NCBI GenBank assembly: GCA_009192285.1 | Contig: CM018603.1 | Coordinates: forward strand, 2,782,588-2,846,587 | Direction: 5' to 3' | DNA from: Morchella semilibera | Lineage: Eukaryota; Ascomycota; Pezizomycetes; Pezizales; Morchellaceae | DNA length: 64,000 bases | Shown: in pieces, positions 32,933 through 43,940 of the stretch | How positions within the stretch are numbered: position 1 is the first letter of the stretch | How the letters are laid out: the number at the start of each line of letters is the position of its first letter | Notes under the pieces: generated by a model | The model's input: only the letters and a program-made list of their open reading frames with translations | Databases searched by the model: none | Told to the model about the DNA's origin: nothing | Translations under genes and position numbers: made by a program

Positions 32933-35900
32933 TTATTATTTATTTATTTATTTATTACTCATACTGCTTGCATCCGAATCCGGATATGGCATACAAAGAA
33001 AGAACCCAATCATCACGGTCATATACTATCCTTCATAAAGCGAATCCTCCTCACGGCCGTGTTCCTATCAACCCTCTTTCAAGGTTATCATGCATGTTGT
33101 CCTCTCCATTCCAGCTCATAACGATAGGTGCAAGCACCTTGGTGACTATCCTTCTCCTTCCCTTTCTTCTTCTTCCTCAAGTCTCCCCCATCCTACGTGC
33201 TCCCCTCTATCTCCATCCCTCTCCCCTAGTGTCCAGTTTCTAGTGGCGATCTGGGATGGTAGAAGAAATGTATCGATGGTTGCCTGAAGTCCTTTATCTG
33301 TATGCATGGCGGTCATCCAGTTGAGTGGCATTGGTTTGATTGTGGCGGTAAGATCTTTTCTGAGTTCTGGTAGTGGATGTTGTTTGCAGTAAAGTAGCAG
33401 GTGCGTTGGGGTTTCCTGGAAGTATCCACACCTGCATTCCGCTGTATCTATATTTGTTGTTGGTATTCTGGATAGGTAGGATTTGGTGTATCCATGACCC
33501 GTTCGCATTTGGGTAATTGTGCTTGCAAGTTTCCTTGGTATATTTTGACGAAGGGGTGCAGACATCTTGGAGGAAGGAGCACCTCTGTAGCTCCTTCCTT
33601 TCTTCATAGTTTTCCAGTTCTCTCTCCACGTAGCCATAGAGTGCTCCTTGATTTTCCTCTTCAAGTGGGTGATTGATACCCTTGCATCTGGTTCGACCCT
33701 TTCACCCTGTGCCCCTCTTTTTGCCAACCTGTCTGCATGTTCATTGCCATCCACCTCCACATGTCCTGGTACCCAGTGGATATGTGTTTTGATGTTTAGT
33801 GCTTCAAGTTCCAAGAGGTTTGATCTTGCTAGTTGAACCCAATGTTGGCCTGGGAATGCTTCCGGTTTTTTCATTCTCCGTATCGCTGCCTGGTTGTCTG
33901 AAAAGATCCAGACATCATCTGTGGAGTATCGTGAATTTCTGATCTCTTTCCGGGCAAGCTGTGTAGCTTGAGCTATTGCGTAGAGTTCACAATCAAAGAC
34001 TTCGACCTCTTTTCCAAGGTGGTAGAATTGCTCCACCACTATTTCGTTGCCTCTAATGCCAACGACTCCAGCCCCAGCTTTTCCTTCCATTAGGGATCCA
34101 TCAGAATAGAATACCAAACGGTGTAAGTTGTTGTAATTGTCTTGAGTTGTTTGTCTATGGTTTTGTGCTGCTGTATCTTTATCCGCTGTATCAATTTGTA
34201 TGTCAATGATGTTCTGATGCCATGGGGGACAGGCAATTGTATCTATGTCCTCCACCAGACTTTGAGGTTGAATCCAATCGCTGACTTTGTTTAGGATCCG
34301 GTGTAGCCTGGATTGGTACTGTGGCCTAGCACCAGCAGAGTGCCATGGGGTAGCTGTGGGTTCTTCCTCTCTTCCTGATTCCTGTGTACTTGAAAATGAA
34401 TCCGGGCTGAAGGTGCTAATAGGGTGGGTGGCCGGCATGCTTAGAATGCGTAGAGCATATTTCTGTTGTTGGAGGTCAAGCCTGATCTCTATGGGTAGTA
34501 GTGCAGTTTCTGCTTGGAGTGCTGATATTGGTGTTGTTCTGAAAGCACCAGTGATCCTTCTCATCGCATTATTTTGTATCTTCTGAAGCTGTGTTTTGTA
34601 TCCTATCTGTCCATTCCACCAAACCTCTGCACCAAAATCACTGATTGTAGTGACGCAGGTCTGATAGAGTTGTCTGAGAGCTGTTTGGCTCAGCCCTTTC
34701 TCTGTATTTCCTAACCTGGCAAGTGCAAGAAATGCCCTCATAGCTGAAGCCGCTTTAGTTTTGACATGATGTTTGAAAGATAGCTTTCTATCAAACCAAA
34801 CACCCAACCATCTCAGTGTATCGCTAGCCTCAACCAGAGTACCATCAGGCATTCTGACCTTGGCTGTATCCGTAGTGTTTGTAGTGCGTTTGTTGTGGAA
34901 GTGAAGTAGTTCTGTTTTGGGGTTGTCGAATGCCAGAGCATTGGCTTCACCCCATGTGACAGCTAGCTGTGCCATTCTTTTCAAGTGTCTGCAGTTCGAG
35001 CTTTCATCTTTTCCCACCATTATCATGCCAATATCATCAATATAGCTTGGTATTTGTTGATGAGGAAAGTGGCGTTGAAGAATATCGAAGAGTGGTGATA
35101 AGTAAAGAAGAAAAAGAATCGGTGATGTTGGGCTTCCCTGTGGAATTCCTGTTGCTATCATTGACATAGGTTCTTGTTGTCCATCAAAGGCTAGCGAAGC
35201 TTTCCTGTTGCTTAGGAGGTTGTCTATCCATCTGACTATTTGAGCGGGTAGGCGTTTTTCTTTCGCTGTATGTATGAGTCTGTCCTTGGATACATTGTCA
35301 AATGCCCCTTTGACATCCATAAACAGTGCTGAAACGACCTTTCCTTTTCTCTTCGCCTCATCCACTATGCTTGCCACCAGCATACAGGCATCCACAGCGG
35401 ATCTCTTTGGTCTTCCTCCAATCTGCCAGTGGTGGAGTAGATTGTATCTCTCCGCTAGGTATGCAAGTCTTGAAGCCATTATCTTTTCCAGTACCTTGCC
35501 TAAGCAATTAAGCAAGGAGACTGGCCTATATGCTTTTGGAATCGAATAGTCTGGTTTGTTGGGCTTTTTTATAATAACAACAGTGGCTTCTCTCCAAATA
35601 TGTGGGTGATAGCCAGCGGTCATGGTTGCTTTATAAAATGAGTTGAAGTGGTGAGGTATCGCTAGGTATGCTTGTTGAATGCATTTGAAGTTGATCCCAT
35701 CTGGCCCTGGAGCTTTATTGGGAGATGAAGTCATAATCGCCCTCTTGATTTCATCATCCGTCAGGTCCTTCCATGGTATTCTGTCTCCCTGCGTTTGGAT
35801 GTCCCTTTGAGGTGAGATAGGGGAGGTGGGAAGAGAGCAGCTCTGTATAGATTGGCTTTTTCTGCAAATGTAGTGGCAGTTTCTCCAGTTGTAACATTGT

Positions 35901-36624
35901 TGAGTGGTGGTGTACGTTCCGTTTTTCTGGGTTTAGTGAATCTGAAGGCTGTGAATATGTCTTTTCCTTGAGCGTTCTCAAGGAAGCTGTTCCAATGGGA
36001 CTCTTTAGCTCTCCTGATGCATTTGAAGTATTCTGATCTGTGCGATCTGAATCTTTGATGCATCATTGGAGACCTTTCCAACTTCCATTCTCTTAAAGCA
36101 CTTTTCATATGCCGTCTATGTTCTGTGATCTCCCCACTCCACCATGGTTTAGATCGAGGAGAAGATTTCCTGATAGGAACATTACGTTCAGCTGCGGTGG
36201 TTATAAGTTCCAGAAGTAGGATTGCTCCTGCTTCTAGGTTTTGTTCATTTGGATGAGAATGAAGGAAATTCCATCGAAAGGCTGAGTTCAGGGAGAGATC
36301 TCTAAGCGTTGTTTGAAAGGATTCCCAATCTGCTTTATCCCAGTTGAACCGTTCAGTTGAAGGGGGAGGTACTGATTCAATTGAATCAGATACAAGATCA
36401 AATCGAATTACTTCATGATCTGATCCTGTTGCTGCTTCTTCATCAATAGCCCAATTGGAAGGTAGTGTGTTGACCGCTGTAGATGCAAAAGCTAAGTCTA
36501 AAACTGAGGTGCCAGTGCCAGTTCTATAGTGGTAGGTTGGGATGTCTGGTTCGTTGATGAGAGTGAAGTTTCCAGTTTCCAGAAGTTGAACCAATGCTTC
36601 ATGGCGTTTGGGTGCACGGTTTGC
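32933..36624 (-). mobile_element. Inner Tad1-like LINE, 5'-truncated
   Basis: 3692 bp flanked by a 13-bp duplication TTTCAGTATTCTG (32920-32932, 36625-36637). On the minus strand it begins inside the endonuclease domain, the usual 5' truncation of LINEs, and ends in a (TAAA)n-like tail (plus strand TTATTTATTTATT). It is of the same family as the LINE it landed in, with only scattered differences over about 3.5 kb. Confidence 0.92.
33146..36594 (-). pseudogene. Inner LINE ORF2: partial endonuclease, RT, RNase H
   Basis: The RT-RNase H part is open for over 860 codons (33146-~35815), with FMDVKGAFDNV, YIDDIGMI (~35030, catalytic box kept), FYSDGSLMEG (~34090), IFSDNQAAI and HWVPGHVEVDGNEHADRLA (~33740) and a cysteine cluster (CRCGYFQETPTHLLLYC, ~33430). 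The endonuclease C-terminal part (35820-36594, GSDHEVI kept) is in another frame because a C run near 35818 is one base shorter than in the outer LINE. It has lost the 5' part of the endonuclease and all of ORF1, so it cannot be autonomous. Confidence 0.88.
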
Positions 36625-37279
36625 TTTCAGTATTCTGTGATGTGAGAGTCAGAACGCAATCCCATAGTTGTTGATTGATGTAGTTTGGGGATCCAAACGA
36701 AATAGGCTGACCAGAACGTCCTGGTAGAGCCTGTCTTTTTCCAGAAATATTTTCATTAGATTGCAATAATACTCTTTTAGTTGGTATAATTCTGTGTTGT
36801 TGGCTATTGGAGGCTAGAGGATCACTGCTAGGATCTTCCATATGGTCCCCAGGTTCACTTCTATCCATAGCTATGCTATAATCATCTCTAATTCCCATAT
36901 CCCTGTCTTCTGACTGTGCAGGGGGAGGGGATGACGGCATGCGTAGTAGAGATTGCTCAACCCCTTCAGACATGTTGAGGCTGATGGCTGTAGCGCTAGG
37001 AATTTGGTGGGGTGGGTGAGGGCAGCTTGGCAGGGTTTTGTTTGATGCTGGCTTGGCAGCAAGGTGGGGTAAAAAATAGCAGGAAAAAACAACAGAAATT
37101 CACAGTAACTTCTGCAAAAGAAGAGCTGTGATTTCGGGAGTTGGTGATTAGGTGCAAGTTGAGATGGAGATGATCGATCTGAAGTCGGTTTGATGATATC
37201 TCTGCTGGTTGCTGAGTTATTTTCAAAAACCAGTTCCAGGGGTAGAATTGTGTGTGTGATGGTGTTCCTGAGCTATTTC

Positions 37280-37704
37280 CACGAGTTTGTATAGGCTGAT
37301 GTATGAGTCATATGAGACTGGCAAGGCAAGGGTGTAAGTACCGGGCATAGATGTTTTCCTTAGTTCTTTCTTTCTTTTCTTTCTGTCCTGTCTTCCTGTT
37401 ATCTTGGTTTATAATATACTCCTATTCATAAGCCATAGTTCTCGCTTCCAAACTCCCCTTCGCAGGGAGCACCTCTATAGTTTCTCTGATCCTCCCCTGG
37501 GGCCTTACCTGGTCCTCGCTTTTCCTGCTTTGCCCTGTGCCCTCTGCCTCTGCCCTTGCCTTTGCCCTTGCCGGTAGTACCTCCGCTTGCGTCCGCCTGG
37601 CTCCCTTCTCATCCTCATCAGTATCCTCGTTGTGCTGGCTGTGCTTCCCGATTCCTTCTGCTTCATCATTGTTATCTGTCACGTTGCGTCCGGTTACTCC
37701 ATCA
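37280..37704 (+). repeat. LTR-a-like partial copy
   Basis: Aligns from ATGAGTCATATGAGACTGG to the terminus GGTTACTCCATCA. Diverged from other copies and lacking the 5' third. Confidence 0.7.
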
Positions 37705-37898
37705 CACAGTCCTCTTGCTCTCTAGACTCTTGTTTAATAGAGGTAGAGCTGCGTCACAAATCTATGGGCTATGAGGAACCATCCTAACAACTAGCAGCAG
37801 ACCTACAACTTAGTTATAAACATTGGCCAGTTTTTCATGGTCAATATTCTTTGAAACCGTCGCCTAACAGGAGGAATGCCTCAGAAGAGGATCTGATC
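37705..37898 (+). pseudogene. Ty3/gypsy chromodomain tail
   Basis: The plus strand resembles the Ty3-4 and Ty3-6 chromodomain end (MGYEEPS, then FHGQYSLKPS) directly before an LTR-a. It is the last remnant of a further LTR-a element, strongly decayed. Confidence 0.6.
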
Positions 37899-38558
37899 TG
37901 TTCCAGTATTTTGGTATCTCTCCCGGGGGTTTGGTCTTTTCACGGTTGCTCATATTTGTTACCTTATGTTGAGTGAAGGAGGAGATGAAATATGCTCCGG
38001 TACTAGTATCTTGGCATCGATTCTGATAGTCTAGTGGTTGTAGTGCTATCATAGTCAAAGTAGTTATGCTAAGCGAGGATGGAGCAATATGAGTTGAGGA
38101 TATTGTCATTTCAAGTTATTTGTATGAGATTCGGTTGCAGGAAGGATTGGTAACAGAATTTGGGAAGTTGGTGGGGAGGAATACGAAGTGTGGTAGTAAT
38201 AGGTTTCTATGGGATTATATGATCTGATGTATGAGTCATAGCAGACTGGTGAGGGATAATGTTCAATAGCAAGCGGAGTTTTCTTCTTTATTCTTTTCCC
38301 TTTTTCCCTCTTCATCTCATCTTCCTGTCATAACAGTACATGGGAATATATTCCTATTCATAGTTATACCAACTTGCCTCCAAACTCACCTTCACAAAGG
38401 GTGACTTCATAGTTTCTCTTTATCCTTGCCCGGGGCCTTACCCTGTCTTTGCTTTCCCTGTTCTGCCCTGCACCTTTTTGCCTCTCTCTTCCCTTGCCTT
38501 TGTCCTGGCCGTTGCCTATGCTTCTGCCCGCCTGGTGTCTTTATTGTTCCTGGCTGTG

Positions 38559-39134
38559 TATTACGGCTCAGCCTCCTGCACCTCGCCTTCCGCCAAGGCG
38601 CCTCCAGAACAGGATAGTTGGATAGTATCGGTCGACTCATCAGCAACATTTCACAACTCTCAAGAGATTAGTTGGATCTCAGGAGACTCAGGAGACTCCA
38701 GTCACAAATGGTAAAGCTTGCCGATGGATGTCGGAGGCACGGTGACGGGTTAGAAAGAATGTTGGATCATAGAATGGAAGCACTGGGGAAGTTTGAGTAG
38801 TAACGGGATAGAAGTGGTGGCATTGGAATTAGTACGGGTGGCACAGGATTTTGCTGGTTTCTATGAGATTCTATGGCATGAGTCATCGCTGGAGGAAATA
38901 ATTGTATATATAGAGCTCTGTCTTTCTTATGTCTTCGTCTCTCCAGGTAACGTCTTCTTTCTGTCAGTAATCTATACCTTTGGCTTCGGCCCTTCTGTCC
39001 TCGCCTCATCCCTGAACCTGGACCTGAACCTGAATCTCTCTCGACTCCAGTGTATCCTGAACCGACCTCGTCCTTGCACTTGTTCCTTGATCCTGCTCTC
39101 GCCTCGCTCCTGGTCCCGACCCCATCCTATTAGA
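38559..39134 (+). repeat. Solo LTR-e carrying a miniature element
   Basis: TATTACGGCTC...CCTATTAGA with CTGTG duplications at 38554-38558 and 39135-39139. It contains the CATCAGCAA miniature element (38638-38726), a GTATATATAG box (~38908) and a CCTGAACCTGGA hexamer run. Confidence 0.85.
38638..38726 (-). mobile_element. CATCAGCAA miniature inverted-repeat element, copy 1
   Basis: 89 bp, CATCAGCAAC...CTTGCCGATG; reverse relative to the other two copies. It shares the core CTCAGGAGACTCCAGTCACA (reverse of the core in the copies at 47612 and 52841). It sits inside a solo LTR-e. Confidence 0.7.
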
Positions 39135-39176
39135 CTGTGTCCCTCGATCTCGTCCGCATCATCATTTTCATCTGTG

Positions 39177-39780
39177 TGATGGAGTAACCGGACGCAATGC
39201 AACAGATGACAATAGTGACGCAGAAGCGCTTGAAGAGCACAGTAAGTACAGCGAGGACACCGACAAGGACAAGAAGAGAGCCAGGCGGGCGCAAGCGCCG
39301 CCACCAGCAAAGGTAAAGGCAAGGGCAAAGGCAGAGGCAGAGGGCACGGGACAGAGCAGAGGAAACGAGGACCAGGTAGGAACGTGGGCAAGGATCAAGA
39401 AGACTATAGGATTGCCTCCTGTGAAAGCAAGTTTGGAGAGGAGAAACCATGGGATAATAGGAAGAAGAGAAAGAGAGAAAAGAAAGAAAGAACTAAAGGA
39501 AAACTCCTCCCCCGCTATTTAACATTCCCCTCCGCCAGTGCGCTATAACTCACACCTTCATTCATAGAAACACATAGAAATCCATCCCACCCACACCTCA
39601 TATTCCTCCCCACCCTCTCCTCTAACTATACTACAATTCCATCACGCCATAGAATCCCATAGAACCTAATGACGACACCTCTATCTTGTCGCATCCCTCA
39701 CCTTGCTTAACATTTCTTCATTAATCACATTAGCGCTTCGACAACTGAATTCTCTGGACCAGTGCCAAGACGCTGGGACA
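39177..39780 (-). repeat. LTR-a-like solo copy
   Basis: 604 bp from TGATGGAGTAACC to GACGCTGGGACA. Complete but diverged, with the GGCAAA hexamer run and CATAGAA motifs. Confidence 0.75.
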
Positions 39781-40308
39781 ATCTGCTCTGCAAGAAGTCT
39801 TGGTTACTCCGTCACGAAATGAGGTGATACAGTTGTCATTGGATTCTACGAAGTTTGGTTGGATAAACAATTGATAATATAATGTAGAGAAAGATACGAG
39901 GCTTGATAGGAACGGGGTTCTATAGAATTCGACGGCCAGATGTATTAATCATGATGGACTAGCAGGGGAGGATGTTAAATAAGGGGTATAGATATTTTTT
40001 TTAGTTTCTTTCTTTCTTTTCTCTTTGTCTCGACTTTCTGTCATCTCGGTAAATAGGAATATAATCCTATCCATAGTCATAGTCATTTAGTCTCCAAACT
40101 TGCCTTCACAAAAGATGACTCAATAGTTTCTCCCTATTCTTCCCACGGGGTCCTCACCTGGTCCTCACTTTACCTGTTCTGCCTTCGTCCTCGTTTTTGC
40201 CTCTTTTTCGTTGCTGTCTTATGCTTCCATTAGCTTTGACTATGCCCCTTGATTTCTTCTGCATCATCATTTTCATCTGCCATCTGGTTCGGCCCAGGTA
40301 CTCCATCA
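39781..40308 (+). repeat. LTR-a-like fragments, plus orientation
   Basis: A 27-bp terminal scrap ending GGTTACTCCGTCA (39781-39807) is followed by a diverged partial copy that ends GGTACTCCATCA at 40308. Confidence 0.6.
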
Positions 40309-40328
40309 CATATTAGCTAGTAGGTTGT

Positions 40329-40834
40329 TCTAATGGGATGGGGTTGGGGTTAAGGGCAGAACGGGAACAGCGTTGGATAGTCGGGACGGGACGGGGTCAG
40401 CTTGGGATATACCAGAGGCGAGACAGGTTCAGGTTCAGGTTCAGGTTCAGGTTCAGGTTTAGGTTCAGATTCAGGAACAAGGCGAGACAAGAGGGCCGAA
40501 GCCAAGGTAGTGTATTGCTAACAGAAAGAAGGCGTTGCCTAGAGAGGCAAAAACATAGGAAAGAACAGACACTATATATACAACTATTCCCTCATACCGA
40601 TGACTCATACCATAGAATCCCATAGAAACTCCCACCCTCCTGTACCACTCATACTATTCCCAATAACTCTAGTTCTATCCCATTACTACCCAATCCTTCC
40701 TAGCGCATACATTCTATTACCCGAGCTCCTTCCTAACGCGTCATCCTACTTCCGACATCGACCGATACTATCCAACAACCCTGCTCCGAAGGCGCCTTGG
40801 CGGAAGGGGAGGTGCGGGGGGCAGAGCCGTGATA
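40329..40834 (-). repeat. Solo LTR-e, minus orientation
   Basis: 506 bp, TCTAATGGGATGG...AGAGCCGTGATA on the plus strand, with GTTGT duplications at 40324-40328 and 40835-40839. It holds seven GGTTCA-like hexamers (~40428-40470), TGACTCA (~40600) and CTATATATAC. Confidence 0.9.
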
Positions 40835-41554
40835 GTTGTGGTAGGAGACAAGCAAGTTTTGAAATTTTTCCGAATGTTTAGAAACTCAAAATACTGAGTA
40901 ACATTACTGAAACCTTATTCAACTACCACAGACCGCTTTGCCATATATGTATTGAATAAAGACTCATCTCCAGATAATCCAAGGTTTTTTTTTGTACTAT
41001 AAACTCTAAAACCTCATTTTAATAAAATGCCTCGTCCCCAAACATAAAATTGATCGTCAACTATATCTCGAACTATAACCAATATTTCTATCGGTAGACC
41101 ACATTCTTTAAACGTTGTCTGACCTCTATATTTGCCTTCGTGAAGTCCATATTTGGAGGCAGTCAAACCATTAGAGGTAACAATAGCAAGAAATTGTATT
41201 GTATCATCGGGAAAAAATGGGGCTGCGTCTTGTAGCGCTCAGGCGCCACAATTGGAACAAGATAGCAATGACGTCAAAAATCAATTGCTTACCTGTATCC
41301 CCGCGCCCAAGGTGCACTATTCGTCGTTAGTCTCCAAAACCTCGTCTTGTACCTTTTGATAGGCTAGCAGTCATGGCAGAACCTTGACGCCAATTTTCAC
41401 TAGAATTTGACGTCACACTGACGATTGGACACTTGAGGTGATTGACAGTATATTGTTTATTGGATTCTATGTAATTCTATGTGATTCTTTATACAAATAT
41501 ATACCCGCTCCTGCGTAACTGTCCCCGCGCCTAGCCAGACACCCACCCCCCTAC
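40835..41554. other. Unique host-like segment, left side of the FAU1 island
   Basis: About 700 bp not matching any repeat in the window, AT-rich. It contains the exon-like frame at 41014-41238. The CCTAC at 41550-41554 is duplicated at 48407-48411 across a solo LTR-a, so before that insertion this segment was continuous with 48412 onward. Confidence 0.7.
41014..41238 (-). pseudogene. Exon-like open frame, unknown protein
   Basis: The minus strand gives about 74 codons ending TGA: a stretch with FFPDDTIQFLAIVTSNGL, KYGLHEGKYRGQTTFKECG, then LVIVRDIVDDQFYVWGRG. No start codon is present. A GTAAGC donor just upstream on this strand (~41293) and AG sites near 41230 suggest a last exon preceded by a short intron. 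Protein-like composition and position in host DNA favour a host exon; no family is recognised. A decayed DNA transposon is the alternative. Confidence 0.35.
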
Positions 41555-41928
41555 TGTTCCAGCATTTTGGCATCGGTCCTGACGGTTCAGTGGACGTGAC
41601 GCTATTGCGATGAATGGAGTTATGTTAAGCGAGGATTGGGTGAGATAGGGTGAGGTTGTCATCATTATGTTTTTTTAGGTTTGGTTGCAGGGAAGATTGG
41701 TAATGGGAAGTGGTGAGATGGTGGGAGTGAATACGAGGTGTGGTAGTGACAGATTTTCATGAGATTCTATGAGCGAATGTGTGAGTCATATTAGACTGGT
41801 GGGGGAGAAGTGTTAAATAACGGAGATAGATGTTTTCCTTAGTTATTTCTTTCTTTCTTCTCTGTCTCGTCTTCCTATTCTCTCGGTACATAGGTGTATA
41901 CTACTATTCTCAAGCCATAGTTCCTCGC

Positions 41929-42411
41929 TATCACGGCTCCACCCCCTGCATCTTGCCTCTCGCCAAGGCGTCTTTGGAACAGGGTTGTTGGATAGTATCG
42001 GTTGATGTCGGAAGTAGAATGATGGATTAGGAAGGAGCTCGGGTGATAGAATGTAAGTGCTAGGAAGGATGGGGTAGTATCAGGTTAGAAGTATGGGTAT
42101 TGGGAATAGTATGGGTGGTACAGAAGTGGGGGGAGGTTCTATGGGATTCTATGGTTATGAGTCAGTGGTGTGACGGGGTAATTGTATATATAGTGTTCGT
42201 TCTTTCCTATGTTTCTGCCTCTCTAGGCAACGTCTTCTTTCTGTTAGCAATACATTACTTTGGCTTCGGCCCTCCTGTTCTTGCCTCGTCCCTGAACCTG
42301 GACCTGAACCTGAACCTGCCTCGCCTCGGGTATCTCCTGAGCCGACCCTGTCCTTGCCCTCGTCCCTGGATCTACCCCGCTTAGCCCTTGACCCGACCCC
42401 GCCCCGTTAGA
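41929..42411 (+). repeat. LTR-e, 5' LTR of Ty3-5
   Basis: 483 bp, TATCACGGCTCC...CCCCGTTAGA. TTCTATGGGATTCTATGG and TGAGTCA (42158-42164) lie just upstream of a GTATATATAG box (~42184). A CCTGAACCTGGA hexamer run follows (~42293-42325). Confidence 0.9.
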
Positions 42412-42448
42412 CTACGTTGCCTCTGCCTTTGGCTCCCAAGATACTACT

Positions 42449-43911
42449 ATGGCAGCCTCCGGATCCTCGTTTATAATCGCCTCCGAACCTGTAATTACCG
42501 ATCGCATCGCTAATAGCGATGTGGTTCCCGCTACTTGGGCCGCCCCCGCGGATGTCCCAGCTTTTACGGAACAATATAACCATGACAAGGCCCTCCTCTT
42601 CGACCTGCTGGGATATAATATCTCTCGCATCCGGCACGAAAGGGACATGGCCCGCTTCGAGAGAGAGACAGCCTTGAATACTGCCTCCGTTATCCCTGAC
42701 CTTGAACAGCAAATCGCGAGCCTGGAGAGCCAGCTCGTGGAGGTCCGCCAGCTCAATAGTCTGCTGTCGGCCCAGGCGTCTGCTCCTCCTCCTGCTCCCC
42801 CATTGCTCCTCCTCCTCCTCCCCCTGTTCTTTCTGTTGCTCCACCTCCCGTTCCTCCTGCTGCTTCGCCTCCAGCTCCACCCTCAACCCCCCGCTCTGAG
42901 AAAGTCCCTGACCCACCTAAGTTTGACGGTAAGCGGGAGGAACTCCGCCCCTTTGTTACTCAACTCCGCCTTAAAATGCTTGCTAATCATGATCGTTTTC
43001 CTGCTGCTCAAGCCCGTTTGGCATATGCCATTAACCTCCTCTCCGGTCGCGCTCTTGCCCAGGTGATGCCTCTTGTTGTTGAAGGACGTATTGACCTGGA
43101 GGATATTGAAGCCTTGATCACTATTCTGGAGACCGCCTTCGGGGATCCAGATCGTATCGCCACCGCCGAGCGAGATCTCGAGCGCCTTACTCAAGGAGGC
43201 CGAGACTTTTCTACTTACTTTGCTGAGTTCCAACGCTTGGCTGTTGAGGTTAGATGGAATGATGAGGCCAAAAAATATGTACTTACCCAAGGGCTCTCTC
43301 GTGAACTCCGCTCTGCTATGATTCATCACGACGTCCCTGCTGCCACTTCCGAATATGTTCTCTTACTCCAGAAGTTGGATACTAGGCTCCGGGATGCTCG
43401 TGCCAGAGATCGCTCCTCCTCCTTTGCCGGCCGTCAGCCTTTTGCTTCCTCTGCTCCTGCTCGTGCCCCTGCTTCTGCTCCTGCCGCTCCGGCTCCTCAT
43501 CCCTCTTATTCTCCAGGTGGTGCAGTGCCAATGGATCTCTCTGGTGCTCGCCGCCCTCAGCGCCGTGGCCCTATTACCCCCGCTGAACGCGCCCGCCGTG
43601 CCGCCCAAGGACTCTGCATGTACTGTGGAGGTCCTGGGCATTTTGCTGCTGAATGTCCTGCTCGTCCTGTTGCTTGCCCTGCTCGTGTTGCTGCTACTTC
43701 TGAAGTCGGCGTACCTCCGGTTATGTCTGGGGCCGGCGCGCCCCCCCTGGTCAATCATGCTTCTCGTTCTTCTTTTTCTCCTGGTAATGCTTTTGGGTTT
43801 CCTTTTGGTGCTTCCTCTTCTTCTGGCTCTGGATCTTTGGGTTTGGGTTCTCCTGGTTCGATGTCTGCGACGGCCCCGAATCAGTCGAGTTTTCATGAGG
43901 ACCTGTCTTAG
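42449..43911 (+). pseudogene. Ty3-5 gag remnant
   Basis: Starts MAASGSSFIIASEPVITD. It has a coiled-coil-like stretch (~42640-42770), a Pro/Leu-coding low-complexity region, a capsid-like part (LERLTQGGRDFSTYFAEFQR, ~43180-43240) and a CCHC knuckle (CMYCGGPGHFAAECP, ~43616-43660). Fossil. Confidence 0.85.
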
Positions 43912-43940
43912 GTGGCTTAGGCCAGGTCCCTCCTATTTCT

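Larger units (their letters stand above)
31690..36973 (-). pseudogene. Outer LINE ORF1 (zinc-knuckle protein), split by the inner LINE
   Basis: The N-terminal part lies at 36638-36973 (starts MSEGVEQSLLRMPSSPPPAQ, Ser/Pro and charge-rich). The remainder lies at about 31690-32932, with a repetitive Gln/Asn-Glu stretch that looks coiled-coil, then three Cys/His knuckles (CKNCQKFGHNWQRC, CSICTARHTSQNHLCPQC, CANCEGQHSAYDLLC, ~31750-31960). This is the nucleic-acid chaperone type of ORF1. Frameshifts and the 3.7 kb insertion disrupt it. Confidence 0.8.
26514..37250 (-). mobile_element. Outer Tad1-like LINE, split by a solo LTR-f and an inner LINE
   Basis: The pieces 26514-30513, 31525-32932 and 36625-~37250 sum to about 6 kb. 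On the minus strand: 5'UTR, ORF1 with zinc knuckles, ORF2 with AP endonuclease, reverse transcriptase and RNase H, a 3'UTR and an A/T-rich tail (TAATAATTAATT). ORF1 followed by EN-RT-RNase H is the arrangement of the fungal Tad1 clade. It is inactive: several frameshifts, and the RT catalytic box reads YIND instead of YIDD at ~28600. The 5' boundary near 37250 is approximate. Confidence 0.85.
37899..39170 (+). repeat. LTR-a copy split by a solo LTR-e
   Basis: TGTTCCAGTATTTTGG at 37899 marks the LTR-a 5' end, adjoining the chromodomain tail. The solo LTR-e (38559-39134) interrupts it, and it resumes with CTGTGTCCCTCG to about 39170. TGAGTCA lies at about 38233. Confidence 0.7.

Noticed and set aside
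36974-37250. Separate host gene at the right end of the outer LINE
   Set aside because: Short overlapping frames without motifs; position fits the LINE 5'UTR.
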